This document shows positions 37,640 to 48,430 of a DNA stretch of 64,000 bases, in pieces. Position 1 is the stretch's first letter. Each line of letters begins with the position of its first letter. The DNA is from Cymodocea nodosa (taxonomy: Eukaryota; Streptophyta; Magnoliopsida; Alismatales; Cymodoceaceae), in contig CM072338.1 in assembly GCA_036874045.1 (NCBI GenBank), positions 20,420,501 through 20,484,500 of the forward strand. Reading direction: 5' to 3'. Both the position numbers and the translations under genes were made by a program. The notes beneath the pieces are model-generated. The model saw only the letters and a program-made list of their open reading frames with translations. It did not search any database and had not been told where the DNA came from.

Positions 37640-38095
37640 GCGTACTGCACGAACCAGGTGGCTGCACAAGGTTTCCGGCGAGGAGTTTGGCCAGCGGACC
37701 GGGCTGACGGACGGGCGGCAGTGCAAGCTTCCGACGAGGACAGTGGCCGGAGGACGGGGCTGGACGGTCAGATGGGTGGTGGTGCAAGCCTTCCGGCGTG
37801 GCGGCCGGCCGGCGGACTGGCGGAGATCTGGCGGTGCGAAAGGGCGAACGGCGTCAGGCGGAGGTTGGGCTGTGCGAAGGGACGAGCGGCGATGTGAAAG
37901 CGGAAGGCACCAGTCTCGAGTGGCCAGAAATCGCAGGCGGAGAGCGTGTCGACTGCAGGAGCGGCCGGCCGATTGAGAGGGGGGACGCACGTCGACTGCA
38001 AGGGCGCCGGACAACGGGAGCACGAGGTGGCTTTCCGGCTGCGGAGGAGTGTGCGCCGGTAGCAGGGATGGATGCGTCGAGAGGAAAAGGTACCG
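37640..38095 (+). repeat. GC-rich tandem-repeat island upstream of AIR carboxylase
   Basis: A sharply bounded block of high GC lies in AT-rich DNA about 300 bases upstream of the AIR carboxylase start. Its left half contains about three degenerate copies of a unit of about 60 bases beginning tgcaag..ttccg(a/g)cg and containing ggac.gggctg.acgg. Open frames exist in nearly every phase on both strands, which is expected of GC-rich DNA without stops. None shows a recognisable domain. It could be a CpG-rich promoter segment or part of a transposon. Confidence 0.5.
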
Positions 38096-38634
38096 CCTGT
38101 AATGTAAGATTTTGGAGGGAATAAAAAATATTGGAGGGATTTTGGATGAAGGGCTGAGATCGAATGGTTGGGATTGTTGGATCCAAGGGTCCTTTGATCC
38201 GAGGGTGTCGATGAATGGAAATATGGGAAAAGAAATGGTGAAAAAAGAAAATATTTTTTATATTTGTGTCAGTAAAAATGAGAAGAGATATTGTTATTGT
38301 TTCCTTTCATATTAAAAAAAATATTTTTTATAATTTTTTATCTTATTTTTTTGAAATTATGGAAAATGATATAGACTTATAATATAATAAATAATATATA
38401 ATTATAATAAATTAAAATATAATAATTATAATAATAAATATCATCTTATAATTATAATACATTAAAATAATAACATTAACATGATATCTAGAAGTATAAT
38501 AATAATAATAAATAAATAATAACGTATTATAATTATAATAGATTAAAATAAAAAATAATGTTGAAAAATAATACTAGATTATAATACATTAAAATATAAT
38601 AACATTAATGTTATAAGAATAAATAATATATTAA

Positions 38635-39165
38635 GATATTCAACAACTTAATAATATGTTAAATAAGTAACATTAATTCCAATATAACTTAATAATATTA
38701 AATAATAAATTAACATATTATTTTTGAAAAAATTTAAATTTTAATGAACAACATTATTTATGTTAATTACAAATATATTATTTCACATGTTACATCTATA
38801 TTTAATGAAATATTAATATGTACTATGATATTTAAAATATTACTTTTCAAATATAATCTTTATTATTTAATTTTTAAAAAATTATTAAATTCTTAATTTT
38901 CTATCATTTTTATAAGTTAGTAGTAATTTTTGTTAATTTTATTATTTAATAATTTTAAAATTTATTTAATAATATATTTTCTATTATTTCCTACATAAAC
39001 ATCTTATTTTTTACTTTCCGATCATTTCCTCTAATGCACAAATGAGTAAGGGCCTTATATTTTTTTATCATGTTCTATCATTCTTTACCATTTTCATTTT
39101 TCATTTTTCCTATTATTTCATTTTTTGATAAAAAATATATACAAATGGACTCTTTAAATACAGTT
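38635..39165. repeat. AT-rich dispersed repeat, copy 2
   Basis: Inverted partner of 26,975-27,430 on the other side of the AIR carboxylase gene. A short aacggttgggatt/aatggttgggatt motif occurs on the left (about 38,163) and on the right (about 39,189). It might be the split target or flanking duplication of an insertion, although the two copies are not identical. Confidence 0.68.
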
Positions 39166-41720
39166 ATTTACACACTGGACACAATATGAACGGTTGGGAT
39201 TAGATAAGGAATGAATAAAGGGTTTTAAGAGTTTTTTAGGACTTAAAATTGGATTTTAGAGATTTTTTAAAGAAAAAAAAAAAGATTGAAGGGTAGGAAA
39301 GGTTTTGCCTCTTGACGACCTCACGTTTCGACTATGGATGTTTGTCTCTGTACTTCAGTACAAGTCAACAAGTGAAAATACAAAAATACCTTCTCTGCAA
39401 TAAATTTTATTAAAGCGTAACTTTTATAATATTTTGATAAAATAATGGTTATTTTTCAAACAAATTTAAGTTACATTTCAATAAAATAATTCAGGCTATA
39501 ATTCAATAAAACTCAAGTTAGGTTTCTTTACAAACCATGTTATAAGTTAGCTCAAGTGAGATTACATTACTATATAAAGTAGATTGTTTTTCAATAACAT
39601 TTCTGGTTACATCTTAAAGAAAAATTTGCCGTAAATGTAAAACGGTAACATTCATCGACCAATGTTCATAAAATGTGATTACTCCCGATCAAAAAGTAAA
39701 GATGAATAGGACAAAAACTAAATGTGATAATTTAAATTGTCTTCTAAATTCGTAAATTTTGAATCAATCATTTTTAAATCTTGAGATTCTTTGATAAATT
39801 TTATTAAAACGTAGCCAATTACATTTTAATGTAATACAGGTTATTTTAAAAATATTCAAGCTACATTTCAATAAAATAATTTAAGTTAGAAACTCTAAAC
39901 CTTAAAACTCAAATTATATTTCAATTATTATCAAATTATGTTCTTAAGTCACGTAAATGATTTCTTCTAAAGTCTTTTTTTTTTTTTGTTAAAACTTAAT
40001 TATCATTAATAAAATGTGCAATAATAAAAATATATCACATTTTAGTTATACCATTTCAAATATCAAGTGTACATACTATAAATGTATTAATATAATTTAT
40101 TATATTAATTAGTTATATTCTAATTTTATTATAAATGTCAATAATATATTACCTAGTTGTATTTCTATAAATATTTTTAAATTGTAGATAATAAGTTTGT
40201 AAAATGTAATATTGAAAATGTTGACTATCACCAAAATTAATAAGTAAATTTTAAATAACAATAAATTTAGTATATAGTTCTTTAGCATTCCTAAAATCAT
40301 AATATCATTGTATTATATTAACTTTAGAGTTAAAATAAATGTGTTTGAATCAATTTACTTTTTTCAATATTTTTAGATAAATAATTAACTAAATATTTAT
40401 AAAAGAATAATACATTGCACATGTCAAGTAAATTCTCTTCATCACAATCTCATCTTCCATATTGTTCATTTTTACTGTAAACTTTAATTATAAAATAGAT
40501 ATCCTTCTAGGTTTAGTGGTAATACTTGAAAATACCACAACTTTCATGATTTGAGATTAAAAGTATTGTTGCTCTAGCTAAAATATTAAAAACTTGCATT
40601 ATTGAAGTTAAATTTATTGTTGTACGATATTTTTGTAAACAAAAGTTCAGCCGAAAGTTGAAAAAACTTAAAAAATTTATAAATAAATAAATTATAAAGA
40701 AAACTCTAATTATTTTCTCCCTATTTATAAATTTTTATATCTTCTTTTTCTTTCTCTACCAACGTTCGTAAAATGTTCATCTTTACGAACATAATGAATG
40801 TTCTGACCACACATCCGAACATTCGGTCGACCTGAAAGCCCATGGGCCAAAATCTATAATTTACACAATCTAGCCTTACTTGATTTTTTAGATCGGACCA
40901 GATTAGGCCTATCCAGCTAGCCTACATCAACTCAACCCATTTAATATGTCTAAGTTGCTTATGTAGCTTCATTTTTTTTTTAAGTTAGAGTTTATTCATA
41001 AGTTAACTTGTTGATCTCTTATAAAAGTTTGTTTATATGGAGGTAATATTAATGTAGCTTTTTAAAGACTTACAAAACACAGTATTACCCTAAAACATGA
41101 AAGATAAAATAGAAAGTTTGTTGATTATGATCTAGATAACAAACCATATAAATAAAGATCACCGTCACCATTAATAATTACTACCATTGTTAATAATAAT
41201 AATAATAATTATTATTATTATTATTATTATTATCAGTACTTATTAATATAAATTAATCTAATAATAATAATAACTATATTAAATTAATTAGTTATTAATT
41301 ATATTAGTAACAGTGTTTATTAATATTAATAGATAATACTGACATAGATAATTACATACACCCACCCTCGATTCCAAGATAATTAATCAATGAATGCTAG
41401 AACCATATATATATATTTGCGAGATTATAAAGTAACAGTATTATTCTAATTGTGTAACCACGGCTGGAAGAACCACATATATCGTATACCATAGATGATT
41501 CAACCCCATTATATATCAATAACACACCTAACTGTTTGAAGAACTTCTCGTCACCGTTTGACCGCAAGCTAGAAATCGCGGGATAAATAAATAAATAATC
41601 AAGAAGACCTTCGCCGTCGATTTATGACGTCGACAAGTGGGTTCTCAATGACGTCATCACGTTGGTATTTCTTTCGTTTCCTCGAAGGAGAGAGAGCTTC
41701 GGATAATATTTATCAGAAAA
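39166..41720. other. AT-rich intergenic region
   Basis: No open frame of note. It contains a (TAA)n run flowing into (TTA)n at 41,191-41,233, which forms a perfect palindrome, and patches of AT-rich probable repeat DNA. Composition becomes more mixed after about 41,480, as expected near the VQ-like gene. Confidence 0.55.
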
Positions 41721-41856
41721 TCCTTACGGGTTCCTCAATCCGCGTTGGATAAGCTCGGCCGACGTTCAACGATGATTGTACGCTCGATCGCCGCCGTCGC
41801 AATGGATAGTTCTCGGCGTCCAACGGAAGAGCCACAAGCGGTCGAGGAGAAGCAGA

Positions 41857-42094
41857 ATGGAGAAGGAACAGCAGCCCGTCAATGTCGTGCACATCTCCAA
41901 CTCTCTAAGCCTCCGACTTCAAGGGCGGGGTCAGGGAGCTCACGGCGCAGGACTCGGGCGTTGGGGACTACCTGTTCCGGAAGGTCGTAGCGGAGACGAC
42001 CACCACGATGGGCGAGGAGGAGGAGGAGGAGGAGGAGGAGGAGGAGGAGGAGGAGGAGGAGGTGGTGGTGGAGCAGCCGACCATCGAACTCTAA
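41857..42094 (+). pseudogene. VQ-motif (SIB1-like) gene broken by a one-base frameshift
   Basis: An ATG at 41,857 opens a frame reading MEKEQQPVNVVHISNSL, which resembles the conserved (V/I)xYISNPM start of SIB1-type VQ proteins. After about base 41,907 similarity continues in the next frame: ASDFKGGVRELTAQDSG, matching the AxxFRxLVQELTGQD VQ core, then DYLFRKVVAETTTTMG, a poly-Glu tract encoded by (GAG)n at 42,014-42,062, VVVEQPTIEL and a TAA at 42,092. Joining the halves needs loss of one base; the second frame has a stop just before the VQ core. VQ proteins are small, usually intronless WRKY or sigma-factor partners in plastids and nucleus. The core Q is R and the G of LTG is A, which also argues for decay. 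A sequencing error cannot be excluded. Confidence 0.62.
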
Positions 42095-43470
42095 TATTGA
42101 TTAGCCGTGCTCGAGAGTAAAGGAAGGGCCCTTGAAATTTGGACCATAAAATTTTCCATATAATTCTGATTTCTGTCCTATATTGTTTCGGCACTAGATG
42201 AGTATGCATGGCACCTTTTCCTGGAGTAGTATATATGATTAATGTGCTCGTAGATAGATCGTCATAAGCCAGGAATTTTGTGGAAGCGGATCGATGAACG
42301 GTAGAAGCGAAGATGCGTGCGCTTCATTGGGCAGAATCGAGATAAAATTTAACTATCTTCTATTCTATTAACGAAGGCCAGTTGAATTCTCTGATCGATG
42401 TTTGCCATTCTTCCATGGATTTGGTTAAAAAGAAAATTAATATTGTTTTAACGTAAATGAATGAATCAATGAAAGCCAACTTGATATTCCACAACACCGG
42501 CAGAGAATTTAATTATCATCAATTTAATTTCATGTAGATTGTTTCCCTTTCGCCCGCATAATCAATTGCTTTTCCTTTCCCATCGTTTAATTATTTGATT
42601 CAAAACATCGTAAAATCGTGGTCCTTAAAGGCTTTTTCTATCTAAAACATGCATCCATATATCAGTAGCACTTATTTCATCCGATGCATGCATTAAACTT
42701 AGCTTAATATTCTATGATGACTAATCTACCTCTAATTTTCCTATCATCATACAAAATATATGGATCCCCTGTACTGGTGCGAAAGAAAGAACAACAAAAG
42801 GATATAAATATCTACTGTTTTAAATAAATAAAAAAATTGATCGTGAAGATAAAATCGGGGGAAAAAACTGGCATTGAATTTTAACGATGTTGGATAACAA
42901 AGTAATAGGAAAATTAAAGACAACTTAATGATAGTATTTTTATAATTATTAACAATTTTAATGATATATATATATATATTGATGTTGGTAGAGTATCTTC
43001 ACAAAAACTTTGATCCAAAATAGTTTCTCCTTCCAGATCTTTGAAGAAAATTATCAACTACATTATTCAGTATTGATATTTAATGATATATACGTAAATG
43101 CGTACATTTTTTGATAACGATAGTTTTTTTTTCCTATCATAATAATTTCCCTTCATACAAAACTATATTTTTAGATCGATAAGAAGATGCTTTTCTTTTT
43201 GGATAATGATAGCATGTTCGTGTTTACCTGGAATAAAAATAAAACTATGAATATCATTATTCTTAATTAATTAAAATAATATAATTGATTAAATTAATAA
43301 AAAGGACTTTAAAAAAGGTTAACAGGAAAAAGTAGAACCAAACAACATTAACAAAAAATTAATTTTTTTCGTAAGGATGATTTTTATATTTTTAAAAATC
43401 AAATGTCAATAAATATTAGGAGTTATTATTATGTGATCGGTATAATTCCGTTCCCGTTTCTTTTATATTG
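42095..43470. other. Intergenic, no supported gene
   Basis: AT-rich DNA between the VQ-like remnant and the MYB-CC leader. No domain-bearing frame, RNA gene or recognisable transposon. A short TA run lies at about 42,965-42,980. Confidence 0.5.
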
Positions 43471-44656
43471 CAAAAAGAGAAGGAAGATTCCGTCCCAGTT
43501 CCACCCCAATGTAGTTCCGCAGGTCCATCCTACCGTGGCCTTCGACCCATCGAGCTCACGCAACCCAAACCTTATGGTGGTGCTCCACAGTATCGTACAG
43601 ATCTCTTCCTCCGGTCCTTTTCGTCCAGAACTTGGGGTTCCACGCATTTTGTTGCTTGATTTGGTAGCCGGTGGTATTTGGGATTTTTCAGAGGAAGAGA
43701 CAAAGAAAAGCGGAAGAGTTCGGTTTCTTTCTTCGTTTACGTCCTACGCTGGGGCCATTCTTGCGTATCGATTGCTGGCTTGCACAGATTTGGGAACTGG
43801 GAGCTTGTTAGGGTTGCGGTGGTGTGGATGTTTTAGAGGTGGATGATTGAGAACTGGTGGCGTTGCGTGATGTTCGTTAATCGGGGTGCCGCCTTGTGTT
43901 AGAAAGGTGAGGTAATGCTTCTCGCGAAGACATTCTCGCTGGGAAATTTGCGTAAGTTTGTTGATTCCCCTTTTTTTCGAATCACGACGGTAGAGGTTTT
44001 CTGTTTTAATCAGTAGTTCGTATTTGTCAGTGGTGCTCTTCTTATGTGATTGACTTGAATTGCTGATATCCTTGATCTTGCAATTCGAAAGTTCTACCTT
44101 TCGACTTGTTCATATTGTTGTTGCGTTACTGGTTTGGAGTATTTCTGTTGGAAAATGGTAAATCATGCGTGTAAGAAAGTTCTAGCTTCGTTACTACGTG
44201 TCACTTCGTCCCTCTGAAGATCTAACATATAATACTGTTACATTTACGATCTGATAGGATTTTTTGATTTCGTTATCTCTTGTTTCCTTATGTAAGTTTA
44301 TCGAGTATTTAATTGTCTAAGTTTTACAGGTACAGTCAAACAAAGGTATATCCATACACACACACAGAAATTGCAACTCTAGCTGCCGTCTACTTAGGTT
44401 GAATAATCTGATAGAAAACTTTCACGGTTATCTTCATTGCGAAGAATGAGTCATACTTGATGTCAGTCGCTTATGCTATTCATCTTTTGCTAATATGGCT
44501 GGAGGAATGCTAGTGGTGCAATAGGGTGATAATCATCTGTTTTTAATAAATTAGTAGATGTTGCTTTTTTCCACTTTTATTCTAATTGGATCAAATAAAG
44601 AGACCTAAATACAAATATGCTTCTTATGTGAAATTGCAGTCTTGGAAGTTGTGAAC
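43471..44656 (+). promoter_or_regulatory. PHL7-like gene leader with a 5' intron
   Basis: A GC-richer block (about 43,480-43,950) ends at two candidate donors: gaaag|gtgagg at 43,906 and ttgc|gtaagt at 43,952. Both can join the acceptor ending at 44,639. With the later donor, an upstream ATG at 43,915 reads in frame through the junction into the main protein and adds 17 residues (MLLAKTFSLGNLLLEVV and so on). With the earlier donor this ATG is spliced out. Open frames of up to 147 codons in the leader block have no recognisable domain. Confidence 0.5.
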
Positions 44657-47600
44657 ATGTACCACGCAAAGAAAATATCTACTGTGACATTGGCTACACA
44701 CAAGTGTCAAGATGCTGAACGGTGTCCTGATGTTGGATTCCCAAATGGTCCTCTACCAACCAATTCACCCACCTCAGGAGGAACTGTAAAGCGAAGACTA
44801 CGGTGGACATCTGATCTTCATAACAGATTTGTTGATGCAATTTCAGAACTTGGTGGACCAGATAGTGAGTAACGGAAAATACTGCTAATTCCAATCTGTA
44901 CCTTGATGAAAGTATACTCTAATGAATCCAAATTATCTTCATCTATGAAAAATTGTTGATCATGCATATGGAACTAAGGGATAATAATTGTGTCTAAAGA
45001 TAAGTGCATCTGGTGCTAGATGATTTTCTTTGATAAGCAAACCTTGACATGTCTGAGGAATTTAAACTAGGAAATCCAAGACAATATGGTATTTTAATCC
45101 AAGAAAAAAGATGAAACACTTAAGGACCCGGCATCATTTCTTCTCCCAAGGCTCCAACCATGAAAAACCTGTTAGAAACCATTCTCACTTGGCCAATGCT
45201 TTCATAACTAAAACTACATGGGGCGGCAGAGAATTGTCTTGCTTTATTCCTGCCATTTAGACCTCTTGTCATTCACCTCATCCTTAAAATAAGATTCAAA
45301 TGGAAATACAGAGAAAGAGTCTAATGTCAATCCCACTTAAATCAAAATAGTACATTAGTGAAGTTTTTGTTTTCAAATAGAAAACCAAGAAAAATGAATC
45401 AAGTTCAGGAACAAATACATTCATTTGCATAATTGGGATCTTACATATGCCTGCAAAGGATATGCCTTTTCTTTCACCCAAATTATCCAGCAAATAGTTG
45501 GTGATTTAGAGAATGCTGTTTCAGCAGTTGTCGTGAATTGTTTGGTGAGGCTCCATATTTAGAGATGTCTATCTGGCATACATGGATCTCTTTCTGTATT
45601 GATTCATATATATTTATTTATTAATTACTTAAAATTCAAGTACAAGATGGAAGGATAACAGACCTCCTGTGACGGATAGGAGGCTCCTTGTTACCAGCTG
45701 ACAAGCAGATATTGAATGTGGTTTCCTATTTTTCCATTGAAGGTCTTTTTAGAGTTTTTGACCTTTTAAATTCAACAACTATAGGTTGCATGTTGTTGAA
45801 ATATCATTTCAATCAAGTTAGAAAGGCCTCTCCACCATAAGGTCTTAAAATTTATTATATTTTTAGTAAATTTGAAATTTTCATACCGAACTATCAAACA
45901 TTGGTGAAAATATCATAAAAATTGTGAACTTATCTTAGGTAAACAACATAAAAGGACAACACTATTTTTTTCAATAATAGAAATTTTTGTATTCACTAGG
46001 ATCCTAATAATTGTTATGAGTACTGTTGCTCTTAACCAACTAAGCTATTGCAGTTTATTATAAAAGGACAACACTGTTGGTGTCCACAAAACTTATATTC
46101 GCTCTATTGTAATATAAAATAAACTATTTCTTTCTTCTGCAAATTGCAATGTAATTTTTTTCTGAAACTATAATTATTACAGAATAGTGCATGGAGAACA
46201 TGTGCAAAGTAATCAAATATTGAGATTATTCTTCACTTGTATAGAAAGTGCAATAGACATTATGCGAAGTATTGGCAATTGGGTACCTTAAAAATAAGGA
46301 GAGTGATAAGGCAACTTGGGAAGAAAACTATATTTAAACCTATGCTATCATATAAGCTGGGAAGAAAAATTGTGCATGCTTAATCAAGATTCAAGAGTAT
46401 CCCAAAATTCAAGTTCTTTTGGTTGTTTTCTACCTGTGCATCCTACCATATTCCTTTTCACTGGATATCTCCCCAACAGAAATCCTTATTCCATTATTCT
46501 GCTGTCTAAATTGTATTCTAGATAGTTTTCAAATCAAACTAGGCTTAATTATTCAAGTAAAACAAGTGACATAGTGATCTGTACTTCATCTTTCGCATTG
46601 ACCAAAATCAAGCAAAAGAAATAGACTAAAATCAAGAAGATTTTAGATTTTCTTGTTGGCATTTTTTGCATCTTTGTTGGCTGCAAGTTGAACTTTTGAG
46701 ATAAAAAGTTGGCCAATCCCACCTATATCTTTTGCAGCATAATTTTAAAAACCTGATCATGCCTTTCCTAAAAAAAGATTATAGAGAAACTTAGTACAGT
46801 TTTTTTTACGTATTATAAATGCTACATTGATGAACTCCTTTTAACTATTGAAAACTCTCGATGTTTCTTTTTTTTCTGCTGTTGCCTTGATGCTAACTGT
46901 CTTTTCTGAGGCCTGCATTATTTTGGGTGTATGTTTATGGAACATGTAAGGTAAGTCTTGATACAACAATAAGGTTGTTCCATTGCACCGTAGAGATCAT
47001 GAGTTTAAATTCTAGGTAATAGACACCCCATTCATAGAAATACTGCATATGGTTGGACTCTCCCTAGACCCAACAATGGTGTGGCTATGTGGGAGCCTCC
47101 TGCTTTGACGTTTTCCTTTTCATTTATGAGGCATGAATGCCTTTGTGATTTATATTTTTGTGTTTTCTGTTTAATTGTCTTTTTGCCATTTTGTTTGCTG
47201 TTATATTGGTAGTTTTTTCTTTTACCCAAAAATATCAATTCGGAAATATACCTAGAATTAATTTTTTTTCTTCTAAATTTTTAACTATCTTTGTTGTGGT
47301 TTCAGGAGCAACACCAAAAGGTGTTCTCAGATTGATGGGTGTACCTGGACTCACCATCTATCATGTCAAAAGCCATTTACAGGTACCTTTATTTAGAGAA
47401 TTTCTTCCTTTAACAAAATGTGACTAAATGGTGGGTTATAAATGTAATCTAATGTGATATTTTGCAGAAGTATCGCCTAGCAAAGTACCTGCCTGAATCT
47501 CTGGCTGACAGTAAACTTATAACCTGCCATTACTTATTTCTTTTGTGTTTCATGAATTGCAGTTTTTGTATAAGCGTGCAGACCGGTCTGGATTGGTTTA

Positions 47601-48430
47601 CAAGATATAGATATACTCACGTCAATATCATATGGGCGTTTTCAGGTTCAAAGGATGAAAAGAAAGACTCTGTTGACACCCTAACAAGCATGGTCTCTGC
47701 ACCGTAAGTAGATTAATTGATTCAATGATCGGATTGTATTCTTTTAAGGAAGGAATTATTATGGAATGAACTGAAATGAATACTTCTCTCGCATTCTTGT
47801 TATTGAATGATTTTATCCAATTAAAGTTTCTTGAAACATGAGCTCTCTTTATTTTACATAATGTCTCCACATTCAGAGTCATCTCATGCTTTTATAAAAT
47901 TAAATTTGTTTGCTTCAGAGGAATTCAGATTAATGAAGCTCTCAAGATGCAGATGGAAGTGCAGAAACGACTTCACGAACAGCTTGAGGTTTGATGCCTG
48001 TTCCATCTTTCTTTTTCTATAAAGCTTCTCTTAGCTGTTGTTGAAACTATCCCGCTAATGACCCTTACCGAGCTCGTCATCCTTCCACATTTCTTAACAT
48101 ATATATTTTTCTCCTCAGGTGCAAAAACAGTTGCAACTAAGGATAGAAGCTCAAGGGAAGTACCTACAGAAGATCATAGAAGAGCAACGGAAACTTGGAG
48201 GTGCACTAAAAGCTTCAGAGCCGGATGCTGCTGAGGACAAGCAGAAGCAATCTCAATCCCCAGAAGCAACAGAAAATGGCACTAGCAAGTCTACTTCTCC
48301 CGTCAAGAGACCACAGACAAATGACCATCCATCAGAGAACGCTGATGCGGCATCAGCATGGCAAACAAAAAGGAAGTCCGACTTCACTGGTGATTTTTGC
48401 AATGGGGATTCTGTTGCAGGTGAACTTTGA
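44657..48430 (+). CDS. MYB-CC transcription factor, PHL7-like
   Basis: The exon chain is join(44657..44864, 47306..47382, 47468..47510, 47646..47703, 47919..47988, 48119..48430), giving 255 residues in frame with GT-AG introns. Residues 46-105 form the single GARP/MYB-like DNA-binding domain (RLRWTSDLHNRFVDAISELGGPDRATPKGVL, ending in SHLQKYRLAKYLPES), including the SHLQKYR-type signature. Residues 132-178 form the MYB-CC coiled coil with LHEQLE at 147-152 and LRIEAQGKYLQKIIEEQ. These two together define the PHR1-LIKE family, which binds P1BS-type sites; PHR1 itself controls phosphate-starvation genes, whereas the role of the PHL7 branch is less clear. The MYHAKK start is typical of this branch. 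The protein is nuclear by inference. The C-terminal tail is short and Ser/Lys-rich. Confidence 0.92.
46951..47105 (+). mobile_element. Diverged Au-type SINE
   Basis: The segment starts ggtaagt, has tRNA-like promoter remnants (a box A-like region near the start, then gatcatgagtttaaattct as a decayed box B), and continues with tggactctccctagaccc and gtgggagcctcctgct. This order matches what I remember of the Au SINE family, which is widespread in flowering plants. It lies in the first intron within the PHL7-like coding region, in the sense orientation, and has lost an obvious T-rich end. Confidence 0.65.

Noticed and set aside
37568-38186. Six overlapping long frames on both strands
   Set aside because: They arise because GC-rich repeat DNA lacks stop codons. 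None has a domain, splice structure or consistent codon pattern.
41940-42209. Poly-Pro minus-strand and poly-Gly plus-strand frames
   Set aside because: They are alternative readings of the (GGA)n tract; only the poly-Glu frame continues from a VQ-like core.
46951-47030. Possible tRNA gene
   Set aside because: There are box A- and B-like traces but no acceptor stem or anticodon arm; the body matches a SINE instead.
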